64,000 nucleotides of DNA, taken from assembly GCF_000012865.1 (NCBI RefSeq), contig NC_007503.1:496001-560000 (forward strand), written 5' to 3'. Shown here piece after piece: positions 8,861-17,369 of the stretch. The notes under the pieces are model-generated. The model saw only the letters and a program-made list of their open reading frames with translations. It was not told where the DNA came from and did not search any database. Position 1 is the first letter of the stretch. Each line of letters opens with the position of its first letter. Position numbers and translations under genes: made by a program. The DNA comes from Carboxydothermus hydrogenoformans Z-2901. Lineage in GTDB: Bacteria > Bacillota > Z-2901 > Carboxydothermales > Carboxydothermaceae.

Positions 8861-9253
8861 ATGGACATTAGAGAAATTTTGACCCGTTTTAAAAATATTG
8901 CGGTGGTAGGGGTTTCCGATAAGCCGGAACGCCCGAGTTATCAGGTAGCAAAATTTTTAATGGAAAAAGGGTACAGGGTTTTTCCTGTAAATCCTAACTT
9001 GGATAGTTTTCTTGGCCAAAAAGCTTATAGGTCTTTAGAAGAAATTCCAGAAACGGTGGAAATTGTGGATGTTTTTCGCAAGACTGAAGAAGTACCGGCA
9101 ATAGCTAAGTCTTCCGTGACTATTGGTGCTAAGGTTTTATGGCAGCAGGAGGGAGTAAATAGCCCGGAAGCTAAGGAAATTGCCGAAGCTGCCGGTTTAA
9201 TTGTTATTGCCGATCGCTGTATCAAAAAAGAATATCTTAAAAATTTCCCTTAA
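8861..9253 (+). CDS. CoA-binding domain protein (YccU family)
   Basis: This 130-residue cytoplasmic protein is a stand-alone CoA-binding Rossmann domain, as in the N-terminal part of succinyl-CoA synthetase alpha. Features are NIAVVGVSDKPERPSYQVA at the nucleotide-binding turn, GYRVFPVNPN, and a C-terminal VIADRCIKKEY. The start follows AAGAAGGGGTAGT. The family is widespread, but its physiological role is not settled. It is followed 17 bases later by the hemerythrin gene. Confidence 0.85.
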   Translation: MDIREILTRFKNIAVVGVSDKPERPSYQVAKFLMEKGYRVFPVNPNLDSFLGQKAYRSLEEIPETVEIVDVFRKTEEVPAIAKSSVTIGAKVLWQQEGVNSPEAKEIAEAAGLIVIADRCIKKEYLKNFP

Positions 9254-9270
9254 AAAGGGGTGAAGGTTAA

Positions 9271-9837
9271 ATGGCCAATTGCACCGAGGTAATGGTAAAG
9301 GAACATGAACTTATCTTGAGAATGTTAGATATTTTAGAAACCGGAGCGGACAAGCTTTCCCGGGGAGAGTTTGTTCCGCCGGAAGTATTTACCGGAGCGG
9401 TTATTTTTATCCGGGAGTTTGCTGATCGCTTTCATCACGGCAAAGAAGAAGATGTGTTTTTCCCTGCTCTGTATGAAGCGGGAATGCCGGAAGAAAACAG
9501 CCCTCAGGAGCTTTTAAATTTAGAGCACAAACTCGGGCGAAGGTTTGTGGGGCGCCTGGATGAGGCAGCAGAGCAGTACATGGATGGGGATGACGGAGCA
9601 ATACCGGCAGTGGTGGAAGCTGCCCGCGACTATGTAAGGCTCTTACGGCAGCATATTTTAAAGGAAAATGAGGGGCTTTTTCCTGTGGCTGAACGCCTTA
9701 TGAGCGATAGCTTAAAGGAAAGGGTAAACCAGAACTATGCGGAAGTTGAAAGGGAAAGATTTCCCGAAGACACGGTGCTAAGATTTACCCAGTTAGTGGA
9801 ACGTTTTGAACATTTACTGGATATAAAGAAAAATTAA
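9271..9837 (+). CDS. Hemerythrin domain protein
   Basis: This 188-residue four-helix protein should bind a diiron centre. Iron ligand motifs are KEHELI near residue 11, FHHGKEEDVFFP, NLEHKLGRR and RQHILKENEGLFP, which give the H...HxxxE...H...HxxxE pattern. Such domains in anaerobes serve oxygen, nitric oxide or iron handling; which one applies here cannot be read from the sequence. The ribosome site is GGGGTGAAGG. It precedes an MFS exporter by 13 bases. Confidence 0.9.
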   Translation: MANCTEVMVKEHELILRMLDILETGADKLSRGEFVPPEVFTGAVIFIREFADRFHHGKEEDVFFPALYEAGMPEENSPQELLNLEHKLGRRFVGRLDEAAEQYMDGDDGAIPAVVEAARDYVRLLRQHILKENEGLFPVAERLMSDSLKERVNQNYAEVERERFPEDTVLRFTQLVERFEHLLDIKKN

Positions 9838-9850
9838 CCTGGAGGTTTTT

Positions 9851-11269
9851 ATGGAGTACCGGTGGAGAGTAATGTGGGTAGTGGCTCTTGGGACTTTTAT
9901 GGCGCCACTGGATGCCAGCGTTGTGAATATTGCCCTTCTTTCAATAATTAAAGATTTTAAGGCAAGTTTAGCGACCGGAGAATGGGTAATTTTAATTTAC
10001 CTTCTTTTCATCAGCACTCTTTTGCTGACTTATGGACGCCTGGGGGATTTGTACGGTAAAAAATTGGTTTACGTTACGGGCTTTGTAGTTTTCACTGTTG
10101 GTTCTTTGTTATGCGGTCTTTCCCCGACCCTTGGTTTTTTAATAGGAGCGCGGGTTATCCAATCCCTTGGCGCAGGGATGATGATGGCCATGGCGCCGGC
10201 AATTGTTACCGAAGTTTTTCCATCGCAGGAACGGGGAAAGGCTTTGGGGATTAATGGCATGATGGTGGCTGCAGCTCTGGCTTTTGGGCCTTCTGCCGGG
10301 GGATTTTTAACTCACTTTTTCGGGTGGCGTTCCGTGTTTTTTATTAATCTCCCTATTGGATTAATTGGGAGTATTTTGGCCTTTAAAATAATTAAGAACG
10401 ATTTCACGCGGGAAAAACATTCCTTTGATTTTCTCGGGGCTTTTTTAAGCTTTCTTGGTCTTGGAAGCCTTTTAATCCTTCTTACCTTTTTTGAAAAATA
10501 CGGCTTTACCCATCCCTTAATGATTGGTGCCTTGGTTATTTCAATCCTGGCTTTTCTTTTGTTTTTATACACCGAAAAAAAGGTTTCTGAACCAATGGTG
10601 GATTTGGGCTTATTTAAAAATCGTGATTTTTCGTTTAGTAACTTAAGTGCTTTTTTAAGCTATGTTGCCTTGTATCAAGTGGTGTTTTTAATGCCGATTT
10701 ATCTGCAACAGTTGCGACATTTTACTCCCGAAAAAGCAGGAATGGTAATGTCGGTGCATCCGTTACTAACAATGATTGTAGCTCCTTTAAGCGGAAGCCT
10801 TTCCGACAAAATCGGTTCGAAGGTTTTAGCCCCTTTGGGAATGACGGTTATGGCTTTAGGGTTATTTGCCCTTTCCCGTTTAAATAGCGAGACAACAGTT
10901 GGCATAATTATCTTATCTTTAATGTTAATCGGGCTTGGCAGTGCCATTTTTCAGTCGCCCAACAACAGCACTATAATGGGGAGTGTGCCGAAAAATCGCC
11001 TGGGAACCGCTTCCGGGTTTCTGGCGACAATGCGCAATGTCGGAATGGTAATGGGAGTAGCCGTTGCCGGGGCCGTGTTTACCGGCCGGCGTACTTATTA
11101 TTTAACTTATTATTTGCAAAATCACTATACTAAAGAACTTGCAACCGTAAAAGCCTTTGTTTTAGCTTTTAGGGAAGCATTTTTAGTGGGCGCTTTTATT
11201 GCCCTGTTGTCGGCTGCAGCTTCACTGGTAAGATCCCGGGGGCGAAAAGAAAAGCTTTTACAAAAATAA
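9851..11269 (+). CDS. MFS transporter, DHA2 (EmrB/QacA-like) drug:proton antiporter
   Basis: This 472-residue integral membrane protein has about 14 predicted hydrophobic helices. It carries the DHA2 signature LDASVVNIAL in helix 1, the loop 2-3 motif GRLGDLYGKK and motif C-like glycine and proline residues in helix 5 (GPSAGGFL). It should export hydrophobic or cationic compounds with proton exchange; the substrate is unknown. The start follows CTGGAGGTTTTT. The final residues RSRGRKEKLLQK form a basic cytoplasmic tail. Confidence 0.9.
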   Translation: MEYRWRVMWVVALGTFMAPLDASVVNIALLSIIKDFKASLATGEWVILIYLLFISTLLLTYGRLGDLYGKKLVYVTGFVVFTVGSLLCGLSPTLGFLIGARVIQSLGAGMMMAMAPAIVTEVFPSQERGKALGINGMMVAAALAFGPSAGGFLTHFFGWRSVFFINLPIGLIGSILAFKIIKNDFTREKHSFDFLGAFLSFLGLGSLLILLTFFEKYGFTHPLMIGALVISILAFLLFLYTEKKVSEPMVDLGLFKNRDFSFSNLSAFLSYVALYQVVFLMPIYLQQLRHFTPEKAGMVMSVHPLLTMIVAPLSGSLSDKIGSKVLAPLGMTVMALGLFALSRLNSETTVGIIILSLMLIGLGSAIFQSPNNSTIMGSVPKNRLGTASGFLATMRNVGMVMGVAVAGAVFTGRRTYYLTYYLQNHYTKELATVKAFVLAFREAFLVGAFIALLSAAASLVRSRGRKEKLLQK

Positions 11270-11285
11270 TTCTGGAGTGTTTACT

Positions 11286-12212
11286 ATGGCCTTAAAAGAA
11301 CTGGCGAAAAACTTCTGGCGGAAAAACTTTAATTTAAAACCCTTTGAAAAAGTAATAATTGTTTTTGATAATAAACGGGAAGAGCTGGCGCGGGCTCTTT
11401 CCGAAACTGCCGTCATGTTTAAAGCCGATTTGGGCCTGGTAAAAATTTATGATTCGGAGCTTCCTCCGGATATCGAAGACCGTCTGGTCGGGGCGGACGT
11501 AGTTGTCTTTTTAACCGAAAAATCTTATTCTCACCATCCCTTAAGGGTAAAGGCTTGTGAGGCAGGAGCAAGAATTGCCAGTCTTCCCAAAATAACTTCG
11601 GAAATCTTTAAAAGAGCTGCTCAGGCGGATTACGAAAAATTGGCGGCCAGAACGAAAACTTTGGCGGACCTTTTAACCGGTGCTTCTGAAGTCAAAATAA
11701 CCTCTTCCCTTGGGACCAATTTTACGGTAAATATTCGGGGGAAAGAAGGCTTGCTGGATATCGGAAACTTTACCGAGCCCGGTAATTTTGGCAATTTTCC
11801 GGCGGGGGAAGCATCTTTGGCACCGGTCTTAGAGGGAACTTCAGGGGTTTTGGTGGTGGATGGCCGAAAAAAGCTTTTTGGACCTCACCCCTTGATTGTT
11901 CGGGTGGAAGACGGCCGGGTGGTGAGTGTTGAGGGGCCCGGGAGTACGGTGCTGGAGGAGTATTTTAATCAGTACGGAGAGAAAGCTCGCCTTATCGGTG
12001 AGTTTGGGATTGGCAGTAACGAGCAGGCACATATAGAAAGTATTCCCCTGGAAGCGGAAAAAGCAATGGGAACGGTCCACTTAGCCCTTGGCAATAATTT
12101 ATCCTTTGGCGGCGAAAACGATGTTCGCTTTCACCTGGATTTAATCATTACTCAGCCTACGGTAGCGTTAGATGGGAATGTAATTATCAAGAAAGGTAAG
12201 CTTTTAATTTGA
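11286..12212 (+). CDS. Aminopeptidase-like protein (M29/thermophilic metallopeptidase type)
   Basis: This 308-residue cytoplasmic protein resembles M29-type aminopeptidases and their non-peptidase relatives. The visible signature is the C-terminal region with GEFGIGSNEQAH, KAMGTVHLALGNNLSFGG and FHLDLIIT, where metal ligands (E, H, D) of M29 enzymes lie. The ATG at 11286 is preferred over an upstream GTG because TCTGGAGTGT is correctly spaced. It lacks the longer N-terminal part of full M29 enzymes (about 400 residues), so peptidase activity is uncertain. Confidence 0.7.
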   Translation: MALKELAKNFWRKNFNLKPFEKVIIVFDNKREELARALSETAVMFKADLGLVKIYDSELPPDIEDRLVGADVVVFLTEKSYSHHPLRVKACEAGARIASLPKITSEIFKRAAQADYEKLAARTKTLADLLTGASEVKITSSLGTNFTVNIRGKEGLLDIGNFTEPGNFGNFPAGEASLAPVLEGTSGVLVVDGRKKLFGPHPLIVRVEDGRVVSVEGPGSTVLEEYFNQYGEKARLIGEFGIGSNEQAHIESIPLEAEKAMGTVHLALGNNLSFGGENDVRFHLDLIITQPTVALDGNVIIKKGKLLI

Positions 12213-12258
12213 CCGTTTGGGGGCAAAAAACGACCGTTTACCCCAAAAAAGATGAATA

Positions 12259-12287
12259 TTGACATTGAATCCCCTAAAATTTATACA
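12259..12287 (+). promoter_or_regulatory. Sigma-A promoter TTGACA-N17-TATACA
   Basis: A consensus -35 (TTGACA, 12259-12264) and a near-consensus -10 (TATACA, 12282-12287) are separated by exactly 17 bases. Transcription should start near 12294, only about six bases before the ATG at 12300. This rules out an upstream in-frame ATG at 12252 as a start on this transcript. Direct repeats of GACCGTTT lie just upstream (about 12212 and 12232). Confidence 0.75.
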
Positions 12288-12299
12288 GGGGGTTTTTTT

Positions 12300-12986
12300 A
12301 TGCGGATGGTTCATCAGGTTAAAGGTGTTGTCTACTTTGTGGAAGATGACTGTTTAAGAACCGGCTTTAATTATCTCATTCGCTACCCGCAGTTAATTTA
12401 TCCCCTGGTAGGCTATAAGGGAAGGCTTTTGGGAGCTGTTGAGCTTTCTTCGCTGCTCTATGCTATATCCACTATGCAAAGCCATGCAACGCCAATAAAA
12501 ATGTACGTTCGGGGCGATTATCCCGTGCTTCCGGCCGGTTTAAGGAAAGAAAAACTTTTAGAAATCTTTGTTCGGGAACCTTTTTTGTGGTATTTGCAGG
12601 AAAATGAAGGTAAAGGCTTTGCCGGCCTGGCTTTGGGATATAAACTGCTACAGGATGGAATTAGTGAGGGAAAAGTAGAAGCGGCTACGGTTAAAAAATT
12701 CAGTGAGCTTTTTGGCGAAGAATTTTATAAAAGCTTAAAAATTTTGGATGCAGGACAAATATCTTTTTTGTTTAAAAAATTTTTAATGATTGCGACTTAT
12801 AAAGCTTTTAATTTTAAAGCGGTGTATCCCTACCTTGATTTATCTTCCTTGGAGGAAAAAATTATTGAACTAAGTCTTAAACTTAATAACGGCCAGAAAG
12901 CTGAACTTTCCAAAATTGCCGGATTTAAAAGATCGGCTTTGTATCAACAGCTTAAGGGCCAAGCCAGGGAGGGGAAAAAAGCTTGA
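12300..12986 (+). CDS. Unrecognised 228-residue protein
   Basis: I do not recognise this family. The N-terminus (VKGVVYFVEDDCLRTGFNYL) and a region with GYKGRLLGAVELSSLLYA look like a compact globular fold, and the C-terminus (ELSKIAGFKRSALYQQLKG) resembles a helix-turn-helix. No signal peptide or membrane segment is seen. The start at 12300 follows AGGGGGT. The stop TGA overlaps the TTG start of the CoA-transferase gene (TTGA), so the two are translationally coupled; a regulatory or accessory role in acyl-CoA metabolism is possible but unproven. Confidence 0.65.
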   Translation: MRMVHQVKGVVYFVEDDCLRTGFNYLIRYPQLIYPLVGYKGRLLGAVELSSLLYAISTMQSHATPIKMYVRGDYPVLPAGLRKEKLLEIFVREPFLWYLQENEGKGFAGLALGYKLLQDGISEGKVEAATVKKFSELFGEEFYKSLKILDAGQISFLFKKFLMIATYKAFNFKAVYPYLDLSSLEEKIIELSLKLNNGQKAELSKIAGFKRSALYQQLKGQAREGKKA

Positions 12987-13990
12987 ATTTACTTCACGAC
13001 CAGCCGCTAATTTTGGACTTAACCCGCCTTTTACCCGGTCCCTATGGTACGTTTCTATTGGCAGCGTACGGGGCGAAGGTGATCAAAATTGAAGAACCGG
13101 TGGTCGGGGACTATTTAAAAAGTATGTTTAGTTCTGATGGCAAGGAGTCATTTATTTATCGGGTCTTAAACGCCGATAAAGAAAAAATTTATTTAAACCT
13201 TAAAGATGCCAGTGATCGGGAAAAATTTTTAGATTTAGTTAAGGAGGCTAATGTTTTAGTGGAAAGCTTTCGCCCCAAGGTTATGGAACGTTTGGGCATA
13301 GGTTTTAAGAGGCTTAAAGAAATAAATCCAAAGCTTATTTACATTAACCTGGGGGGCTATCTGGAGGGGTCCGAGGAGGCAGAAAAAGCGGGACATGACA
13401 TAAACTATCTGGCGCAAAGTGGAATCCTGGGGGATACCTATAAGGATGGACCGGTGATCCTTGGAGCACCAATTGCTGATTTTGCCGGAGGACTTGCCTT
13501 GAGCTCCCTGGTGATGGGTGGCTTATATTATCAGCAACTTACGGGACAGGGGATGTATATCCAAATAGGAATGGCAGAGCTTATGAAAAGCTGGGGTGTA
13601 CTGGCTGCCGCCGTTTACGGTGAAAAAAATAAAGTTCCGGGCCCGGGTAAAGGAATCTTAAAAGGTGGGGTAGTTTGCTACAATATCTATCGAGCTAAAG
13701 ATGGGTACTTAGCCCTGGGAGCTTTGGAAGAAAAGTTCTGGTTAAATTTTTTAAGGGCTCTTGGGCGGGAAGATTTAAAACCGGGGCAGTTTACCCCGGC
13801 GGTCAAGGGAAACCGGTACTATGACGAAGTTTGCGCTATCTTTGCTAATTTGACATTAATTGAGGTGGAGAAGCTTTTTAAGGATGTAGATTGTTGTCTG
13901 ACTCCTGTGAAAGAGCTAAAGGATATTGCAACCTCCGATGTGGTGGAAGGTAGCGAGAAAGCTCTGGGATTTTTCCGGGTAGAAAGGTAA
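12983..13990 (+). CDS. CaiB/BaiF family CoA-transferase or acyl-CoA racemase, TTG start
   Basis: This 335-residue protein belongs to the class III CoA-transferase family. Seen are the N-terminal LPGPYGTFLLAAYGAKVIKIE, the VESFRPKVMERLGI motif and GHDINYLAQSG, whose aspartate corresponds to the catalytic acid that carries the CoA thioester. It is a little shorter than formyl-CoA transferases and similar to alpha-methylacyl-CoA racemases. The TTG follows GGAGGGG and overlaps the previous stop. With an acyl-CoA synthetase downstream, it points to activation of an organic acid of unknown identity. Confidence 0.85.
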   Translation: MNLLHDQPLILDLTRLLPGPYGTFLLAAYGAKVIKIEEPVVGDYLKSMFSSDGKESFIYRVLNADKEKIYLNLKDASDREKFLDLVKEANVLVESFRPKVMERLGIGFKRLKEINPKLIYINLGGYLEGSEEAEKAGHDINYLAQSGILGDTYKDGPVILGAPIADFAGGLALSSLVMGGLYYQQLTGQGMYIQIGMAELMKSWGVLAAAVYGEKNKVPGPGKGILKGGVVCYNIYRAKDGYLALGALEEKFWLNFLRALGREDLKPGQFTPAVKGNRYYDEVCAIFANLTLIEVEKLFKDVDCCLTPVKELKDIATSDVVEGSEKALGFFRVER

Positions 13991-14000
13991 GTTGACGTGT

Positions 14001-14267
14001 TTAAGATATTTTTCTTTTGGTAAAAGGGATAATTTTTGTGGTAATGTTTAACTCCTCCATAAGCCTTTTTCTTTCCAAAAAGAGGTTTTCATTTAGCTTG
14101 TAAAAGTTTTCCCAGTATTCGTTTAACCAGGACATGGGAATATAAGCTTTTTGATTTATTTTAAATACCGGAAAATTGCCGTGAAGGATACGGTATAGAT
14201 TTTCTTGCCGCTTGATTTCTTTCTCAATTTTGTTTAACTTGATACTTAATAACATTTTTCTATCCAT
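14001..14267 (-). CDS. Small charged protein of unknown function
   Basis: This 88-residue, lysine- and glutamate-rich protein is not recognised. It starts MDRKMLLSIKLNKIEKEIKR and is probably largely helical. Support for a real gene: it fills the gap between the CoA-transferase and the acyl-CoA synthetase, its ATG at 14267 follows TTGGGGTG, and a TTGTAA-N17-TACAAT promoter lies just upstream on the same strand. It runs divergently from the acyl-CoA synthetase. Confidence 0.55.
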   Translation of the reverse strand: MDRKMLLSIKLNKIEKEIKRQENLYRILHGNFPVFKINQKAYIPMSWLNEYWENFYKLNENLFLERKRLMEELNITTKIIPFTKRKIS

Positions 14268-14284
14268 TTTAACACCCCAAGGAA

Positions 14285-14313
14285 ATTGTAACATAAATTT
14301 ACAAAATTTACAA
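14285..14313 (-). promoter_or_regulatory. Promoter TTGTAA-N17-TACAAT for the small minus-strand gene
   Basis: On the minus strand TTGTAA (14313-14308) and TACAAT (14290-14285) are 17 bases apart, about 18 bases upstream of the ATG at 14267. On the plus strand a TATAAT at 14317-14322 overlaps an ATG at 14321, so the divergent gene probably starts at 14339; its -35 is weak. The two promoters nearly abut. Confidence 0.55.
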
Positions 14314-14338
14314 TATTATAATGAAAGGTTTTGGTTTT

Positions 14339-15919
14339 ATGAACTTTCAGTTAAATTTGGGGAAGATATTAAAGCGCGCTGCCAGCTACTTTGGGGAAAA
14401 AACCATCGTATCTTATGAAGCTCTGGAGCGAAAGGAGATAACTTATAGAGAGTTTTACTCCCGGGTCTTGGCTTTAATTGGTTATTTAAAAGCTCTGGGG
14501 GTTAAAAGAGGAAGTCGGGTAGGGGTTTTTGCCTGGAATAATTTAGCCCATTTAATGCTTTATTATGCGGTGCCTTGCTCCGAAGCAGTTTTACACCCGG
14601 TAAATTTACGGTACAGCAAAGAGCAAATGCTTTATACCATAAATCACGCTGAAGATGAAGTTTTATTTGTGGAAAAGGAATTTTTGCCTTTAGTGGCGGA
14701 AATAAAAAGCGAACTTCAGAGAGTGCAACAAATATTACCTTTAGACGCGGTTTTTACAAATTTTGTTTCTTTTGCCGAAAATTTTGACCAAATTCCGGAA
14801 GACCTTCCGGCAAAATTATGTTATACCACCGCAACCACCGGGACTCCCAAAGGCGTAATGTATTCTCACCGGGACCTGTATCTGCAAAGCATGGCTCTTT
14901 GCATGACCGATAGTTTTGGCATATCGGAGAAAGAACGAATATTAATCATGGTTCCGATGTTTCACGTAAATTCCTGGGGAATTCCTTATGCTGCGGCAAT
15001 GGTAGGTGCTACGATGGTCTTACCCGGGGGAAATTTTAAAGGGCAATTTTTAGCTAAAATAATTTCTGAAGAAAAAGTAAGTTTAGCTGCAGGAGTACCT
15101 ACCGTTTTCCAGGAAATTTTAAAAGCAGCGCAAAGCGAAAATATTGATTTGGGAAGCCTGCGAACTGTTCTGGTGGGTGGAGCTCCCCTTACCAGAGAAA
15201 TTATTGAGGGATTTGCCCGATATGGTGTTGAAGTTCGTCAGGTCTATGGACTTACCGAAACCGCGCCTTTTGTAGCAAGTAATTACCAGAAATCAACCCT
15301 CGTCCATCTTAGCGAAGAAGAAAAGAAAAAACAGCAGCTAAAAATCGGCCTTCCCGCTCCTGGCGTTGAGGTAAGGGTGGTGGGCAAAGATGGAAAGGAT
15401 GTGCCCTGGGATGGGGAATCCATTGGCGAGCTCTGGTTAAAAGGTCCCTGGCTTGCCCGGGAATATTACAATGATGAAAAGCATACCCGGGAAGCTTTTG
15501 TGGATGGCTGGTTTAGAACTTTTGATTTAGTTAAAATTGATGCGTTAGGGTATATTGAGTTTTGCGACCGGGAAAAAGATGTAATAAAAAGCGGTGGGGA
15601 ATGGATTTCCTCGGTGGCGGTGGAGAAATATCTTCTGTCCCACCCCGATGTAAAAGAAGCGGCGGTGGTAGGTTTACCCCATCCCCTCTGGCAGGAACGA
15701 CCGGTAGCCTTTGTGACTCTATGGGAACAGGCAAAGGTAACCGAAGAAGAACTTCTAAGTTATTTGCGGAGTAAACTTCTTTCCTTCTGGGTTCCCGACC
15801 GCATACTTTTTTTACGGGAGTTGCCCCGTAATTCGGTAGGTAAAGTAGCCAAAAAATTACTGCGGGAAAAATATCATGATTTATTGCTTAAAAACCCGAA
15901 CGAAAGGGAAAAAGTATAA
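14339..15919 (+). CDS. Acyl-CoA synthetase (AMP-forming, AMP-binding superfamily)
   Basis: This 526-residue enzyme activates a carboxylic acid with ATP and CoA through an acyl-adenylate. Motifs in order: the phosphate loop YTTATTGTPKGVMYSHRD (TTATTGTPKG replaces the common TSGTTGxPKG), GLTETAPF, GELWLKGPW, DREKDVIKSGGEWIS and the C-terminal catalytic lysine in NSVGKVAKK. It resembles medium- and long-chain types. The ATG at 14339 is preferred to one at 14321, which sits in the predicted -10 and lacks a ribosome site. It probably acts with the CaiB-type gene upstream. Confidence 0.9.
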   Translation: MNFQLNLGKILKRAASYFGEKTIVSYEALERKEITYREFYSRVLALIGYLKALGVKRGSRVGVFAWNNLAHLMLYYAVPCSEAVLHPVNLRYSKEQMLYTINHAEDEVLFVEKEFLPLVAEIKSELQRVQQILPLDAVFTNFVSFAENFDQIPEDLPAKLCYTTATTGTPKGVMYSHRDLYLQSMALCMTDSFGISEKERILIMVPMFHVNSWGIPYAAAMVGATMVLPGGNFKGQFLAKIISEEKVSLAAGVPTVFQEILKAAQSENIDLGSLRTVLVGGAPLTREIIEGFARYGVEVRQVYGLTETAPFVASNYQKSTLVHLSEEEKKKQQLKIGLPAPGVEVRVVGKDGKDVPWDGESIGELWLKGPWLAREYYNDEKHTREAFVDGWFRTFDLVKIDALGYIEFCDREKDVIKSGGEWISSVAVEKYLLSHPDVKEAAVVGLPHPLWQERPVAFVTLWEQAKVTEEELLSYLRSKLLSFWVPDRILFLRELPRNSVGKVAKKLLREKYHDLLLKNPNEREKV

Positions 15920-15986
15920 AAGTATAAAAGCAGATTTTTAATGGGAATAATACCATACTAAGTGGTGCCAATTTACCCGTTGCTTT

Positions 15987-16022
15987 TTTAAAATCACCGG
16001 TATATACCGGTGATTTAATTTT
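15987..16022. terminator. Terminator built on a 26-bp perfect palindrome
   Basis: Bases 15991-16016 form an uninterrupted palindrome (left arm AAATCACCGGTAT), preceded by a T/A-rich stretch and followed by TAATTTT. It can terminate the acyl-CoA synthetase transcript and perhaps also antisense transcription. A perfect palindrome could instead be a protein-binding site. Confidence 0.6.
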
Positions 16023-16093
16023 GTGCGCTTTTAATTTAGTAAAAATAAAGGAATTTTTACGATAATTGCCGAATTAAAAATAAGGGTGAGAGT

Positions 16094-16639
16094 ATGGAGA
16101 AAAAAGTTGGGAATTCGAAAATTATTTTAAAACTTGGTGATATAACCAAAGAAAAGGTTGATGCTATTGTTAATGCTGCTAATTCAAGGCTTGCCGGTGG
16201 AGGTGGGGTTGATGGGGCCATTCACCGGGCCGGTGGGCCGAAAATTATGGAAGAATGCCGGGAAATAATTAATAAAATAGGTGTTTTACCTCCCGGGGAA
16301 GCGGTAGCCACAACCGCCGGAAATTTACCGGCAAAGTACGTAATTCATACCGTAGGGCCCATTTACCGTGGTGGCCAAAAGGGTGAGGAAAATACTTTAA
16401 GGAACGCCTATTTAAATTCCCTGAAATTAGCAAAGCAGTTAAATGTCAAGACGATTGCGTTTCCTTCAATAAGCACGGGAGCTTATGGTTACCCAGTTAA
16501 GGATGCGGCGAGGGTAGCCCTGAAAGCTGTGATAGAGTTTTTAGAAGGAGAACCGGAAGATTTTACCGTGGTTTTTGTGCTGTTTGACGAAATTACTTAT
16601 GCTGCCTACCAGGAGGCTCTGGAAGCCTATTTAAAGTAA
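16094..16639 (+). CDS. Macrodomain protein (ADP-ribose/O-acetyl-ADP-ribose hydrolase type)
   Basis: This 181-residue protein is a single macrodomain, which binds ADP-ribose and often removes it from proteins or deacetylates O-acetyl-ADP-ribose. The ligand loops are clear: GDITKEKVDAIVNAANSRL, GGGGVDGAIHRAGG and FPSISTGAYGYP. The length is standard for the MacroD/YmdB class. The start follows AAGGGTGAG. It is followed 16 bases later by the iron-sulfur flavoprotein gene. No ADP-ribosyltransferase toxin is seen next to it. Confidence 0.93.
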   Translation: MEKKVGNSKIILKLGDITKEKVDAIVNAANSRLAGGGGVDGAIHRAGGPKIMEECREIINKIGVLPPGEAVATTAGNLPAKYVIHTVGPIYRGGQKGEENTLRNAYLNSLKLAKQLNVKTIAFPSISTGAYGYPVKDAARVALKAVIEFLEGEPEDFTVVFVLFDEITYAAYQEALEAYLK

Positions 16640-16655
16640 AGAAGGGAGAAGGAAG

Positions 16656-17327
16656 ATGAAAGTTTTTGCTTTAATGGGAAGCCCGCGGGAGGGGAGTAAT
16701 ACCGACATTTTAATTGAGGAAGCACTAAAGCCTGCCAGGGAAGCTGGCTGGGAAGTGGAGAAGTTTAATATTGATCAGCTCTACATCAATCCGTGTCGGG
16801 GTTGTATGGAGTGCCGGGGTACCGGTGATTGCAGCTTAGAGGAAGATGATATCCTGGTGGTGGCCAGGGCAATGGCGGAAGCCGATGCCTACATTATTGG
16901 AGCGCCGGTTTACGGTAACCATTTACCCGGCCAGGTAAAGGTTTTGTTTGACCGCTTGTCGGGTTTAATTCATAAGGTCAGTTATGATGGTGCAAGTTTG
17001 CGTTCGCAAAGCCGCTTACCCCATAAAAAGCGGCGGGTTTTTATCTTTGCCGTAGCAGCGGCCGGAAGACCTGAATCGTGCGATGGAGTTCTTAGGTATT
17101 TAAAGTTTTTTGTAAGACCGGAACTAAACGGTGGAGAGGTGTTTGAACTGGCAGTTACCGGAGTTGGGGCCAAAGGGCAGATAGGCTTTGGCCCCGAAGA
17201 GTTGGAAAAGATGCTGATAAAATATAATTATGATAACCCTGAAGAAAAAATTAAGGAATATCTTGATTTGCACCAAAAATATCTGAACCTTGCCCGGGAA
17301 TTTGGGCAAAAGATTTTGACCCTGTGA
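16656..17327 (+). CDS. Iron-sulfur flavoprotein (flavodoxin-like FMN reductase)
   Basis: This 223-residue protein has a flavodoxin-like fold with the FMN phosphate loop GSPREGSNT at residues 8-16, then a compact cysteine motif CRGCMECRGTGDC (C-x2-C-x2-C-x5-C) expected to hold a [4Fe-4S] cluster, as in the Isf family of anaerobes. GAPVYGNHLPGQVK continues the FMN site. Such proteins take electrons from ferredoxin and can reduce oxygen, peroxide or quinones; the acceptor here is unknown. The ribosome site is AAGGGAGAAGG. Confidence 0.87.
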   Translation: MKVFALMGSPREGSNTDILIEEALKPAREAGWEVEKFNIDQLYINPCRGCMECRGTGDCSLEEDDILVVARAMAEADAYIIGAPVYGNHLPGQVKVLFDRLSGLIHKVSYDGASLRSQSRLPHKKRRVFIFAVAAAGRPESCDGVLRYLKFFVRPELNGGEVFELAVTGVGAKGQIGFGPEELEKMLIKYNYDNPEEKIKEYLDLHQKYLNLAREFGQKILTL

Positions 17328-17335
17328 GTGAAATA

Positions 17336-17369
17336 TAAAAAAGGAAGGGTTTTTCGCCCTTCCTTTTTT
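17336..17369. terminator. Bidirectional terminator between convergent genes
   Basis: AAGGAAGGG (17341) pairs with CCCTTCCTT (17357) across a TTTTTCG loop, with A-runs on the left and T-runs on the right, so it can end transcripts from both the flavoprotein gene and the phosphate transporter gene. Confidence 0.85.

Noticed and set aside
12216-12247. TTTGGGG...CCCCAAA inverted repeat as terminator after the peptidase gene
   Set aside because: The right arm is followed by A, not T, so it would not terminate plus-strand transcription.
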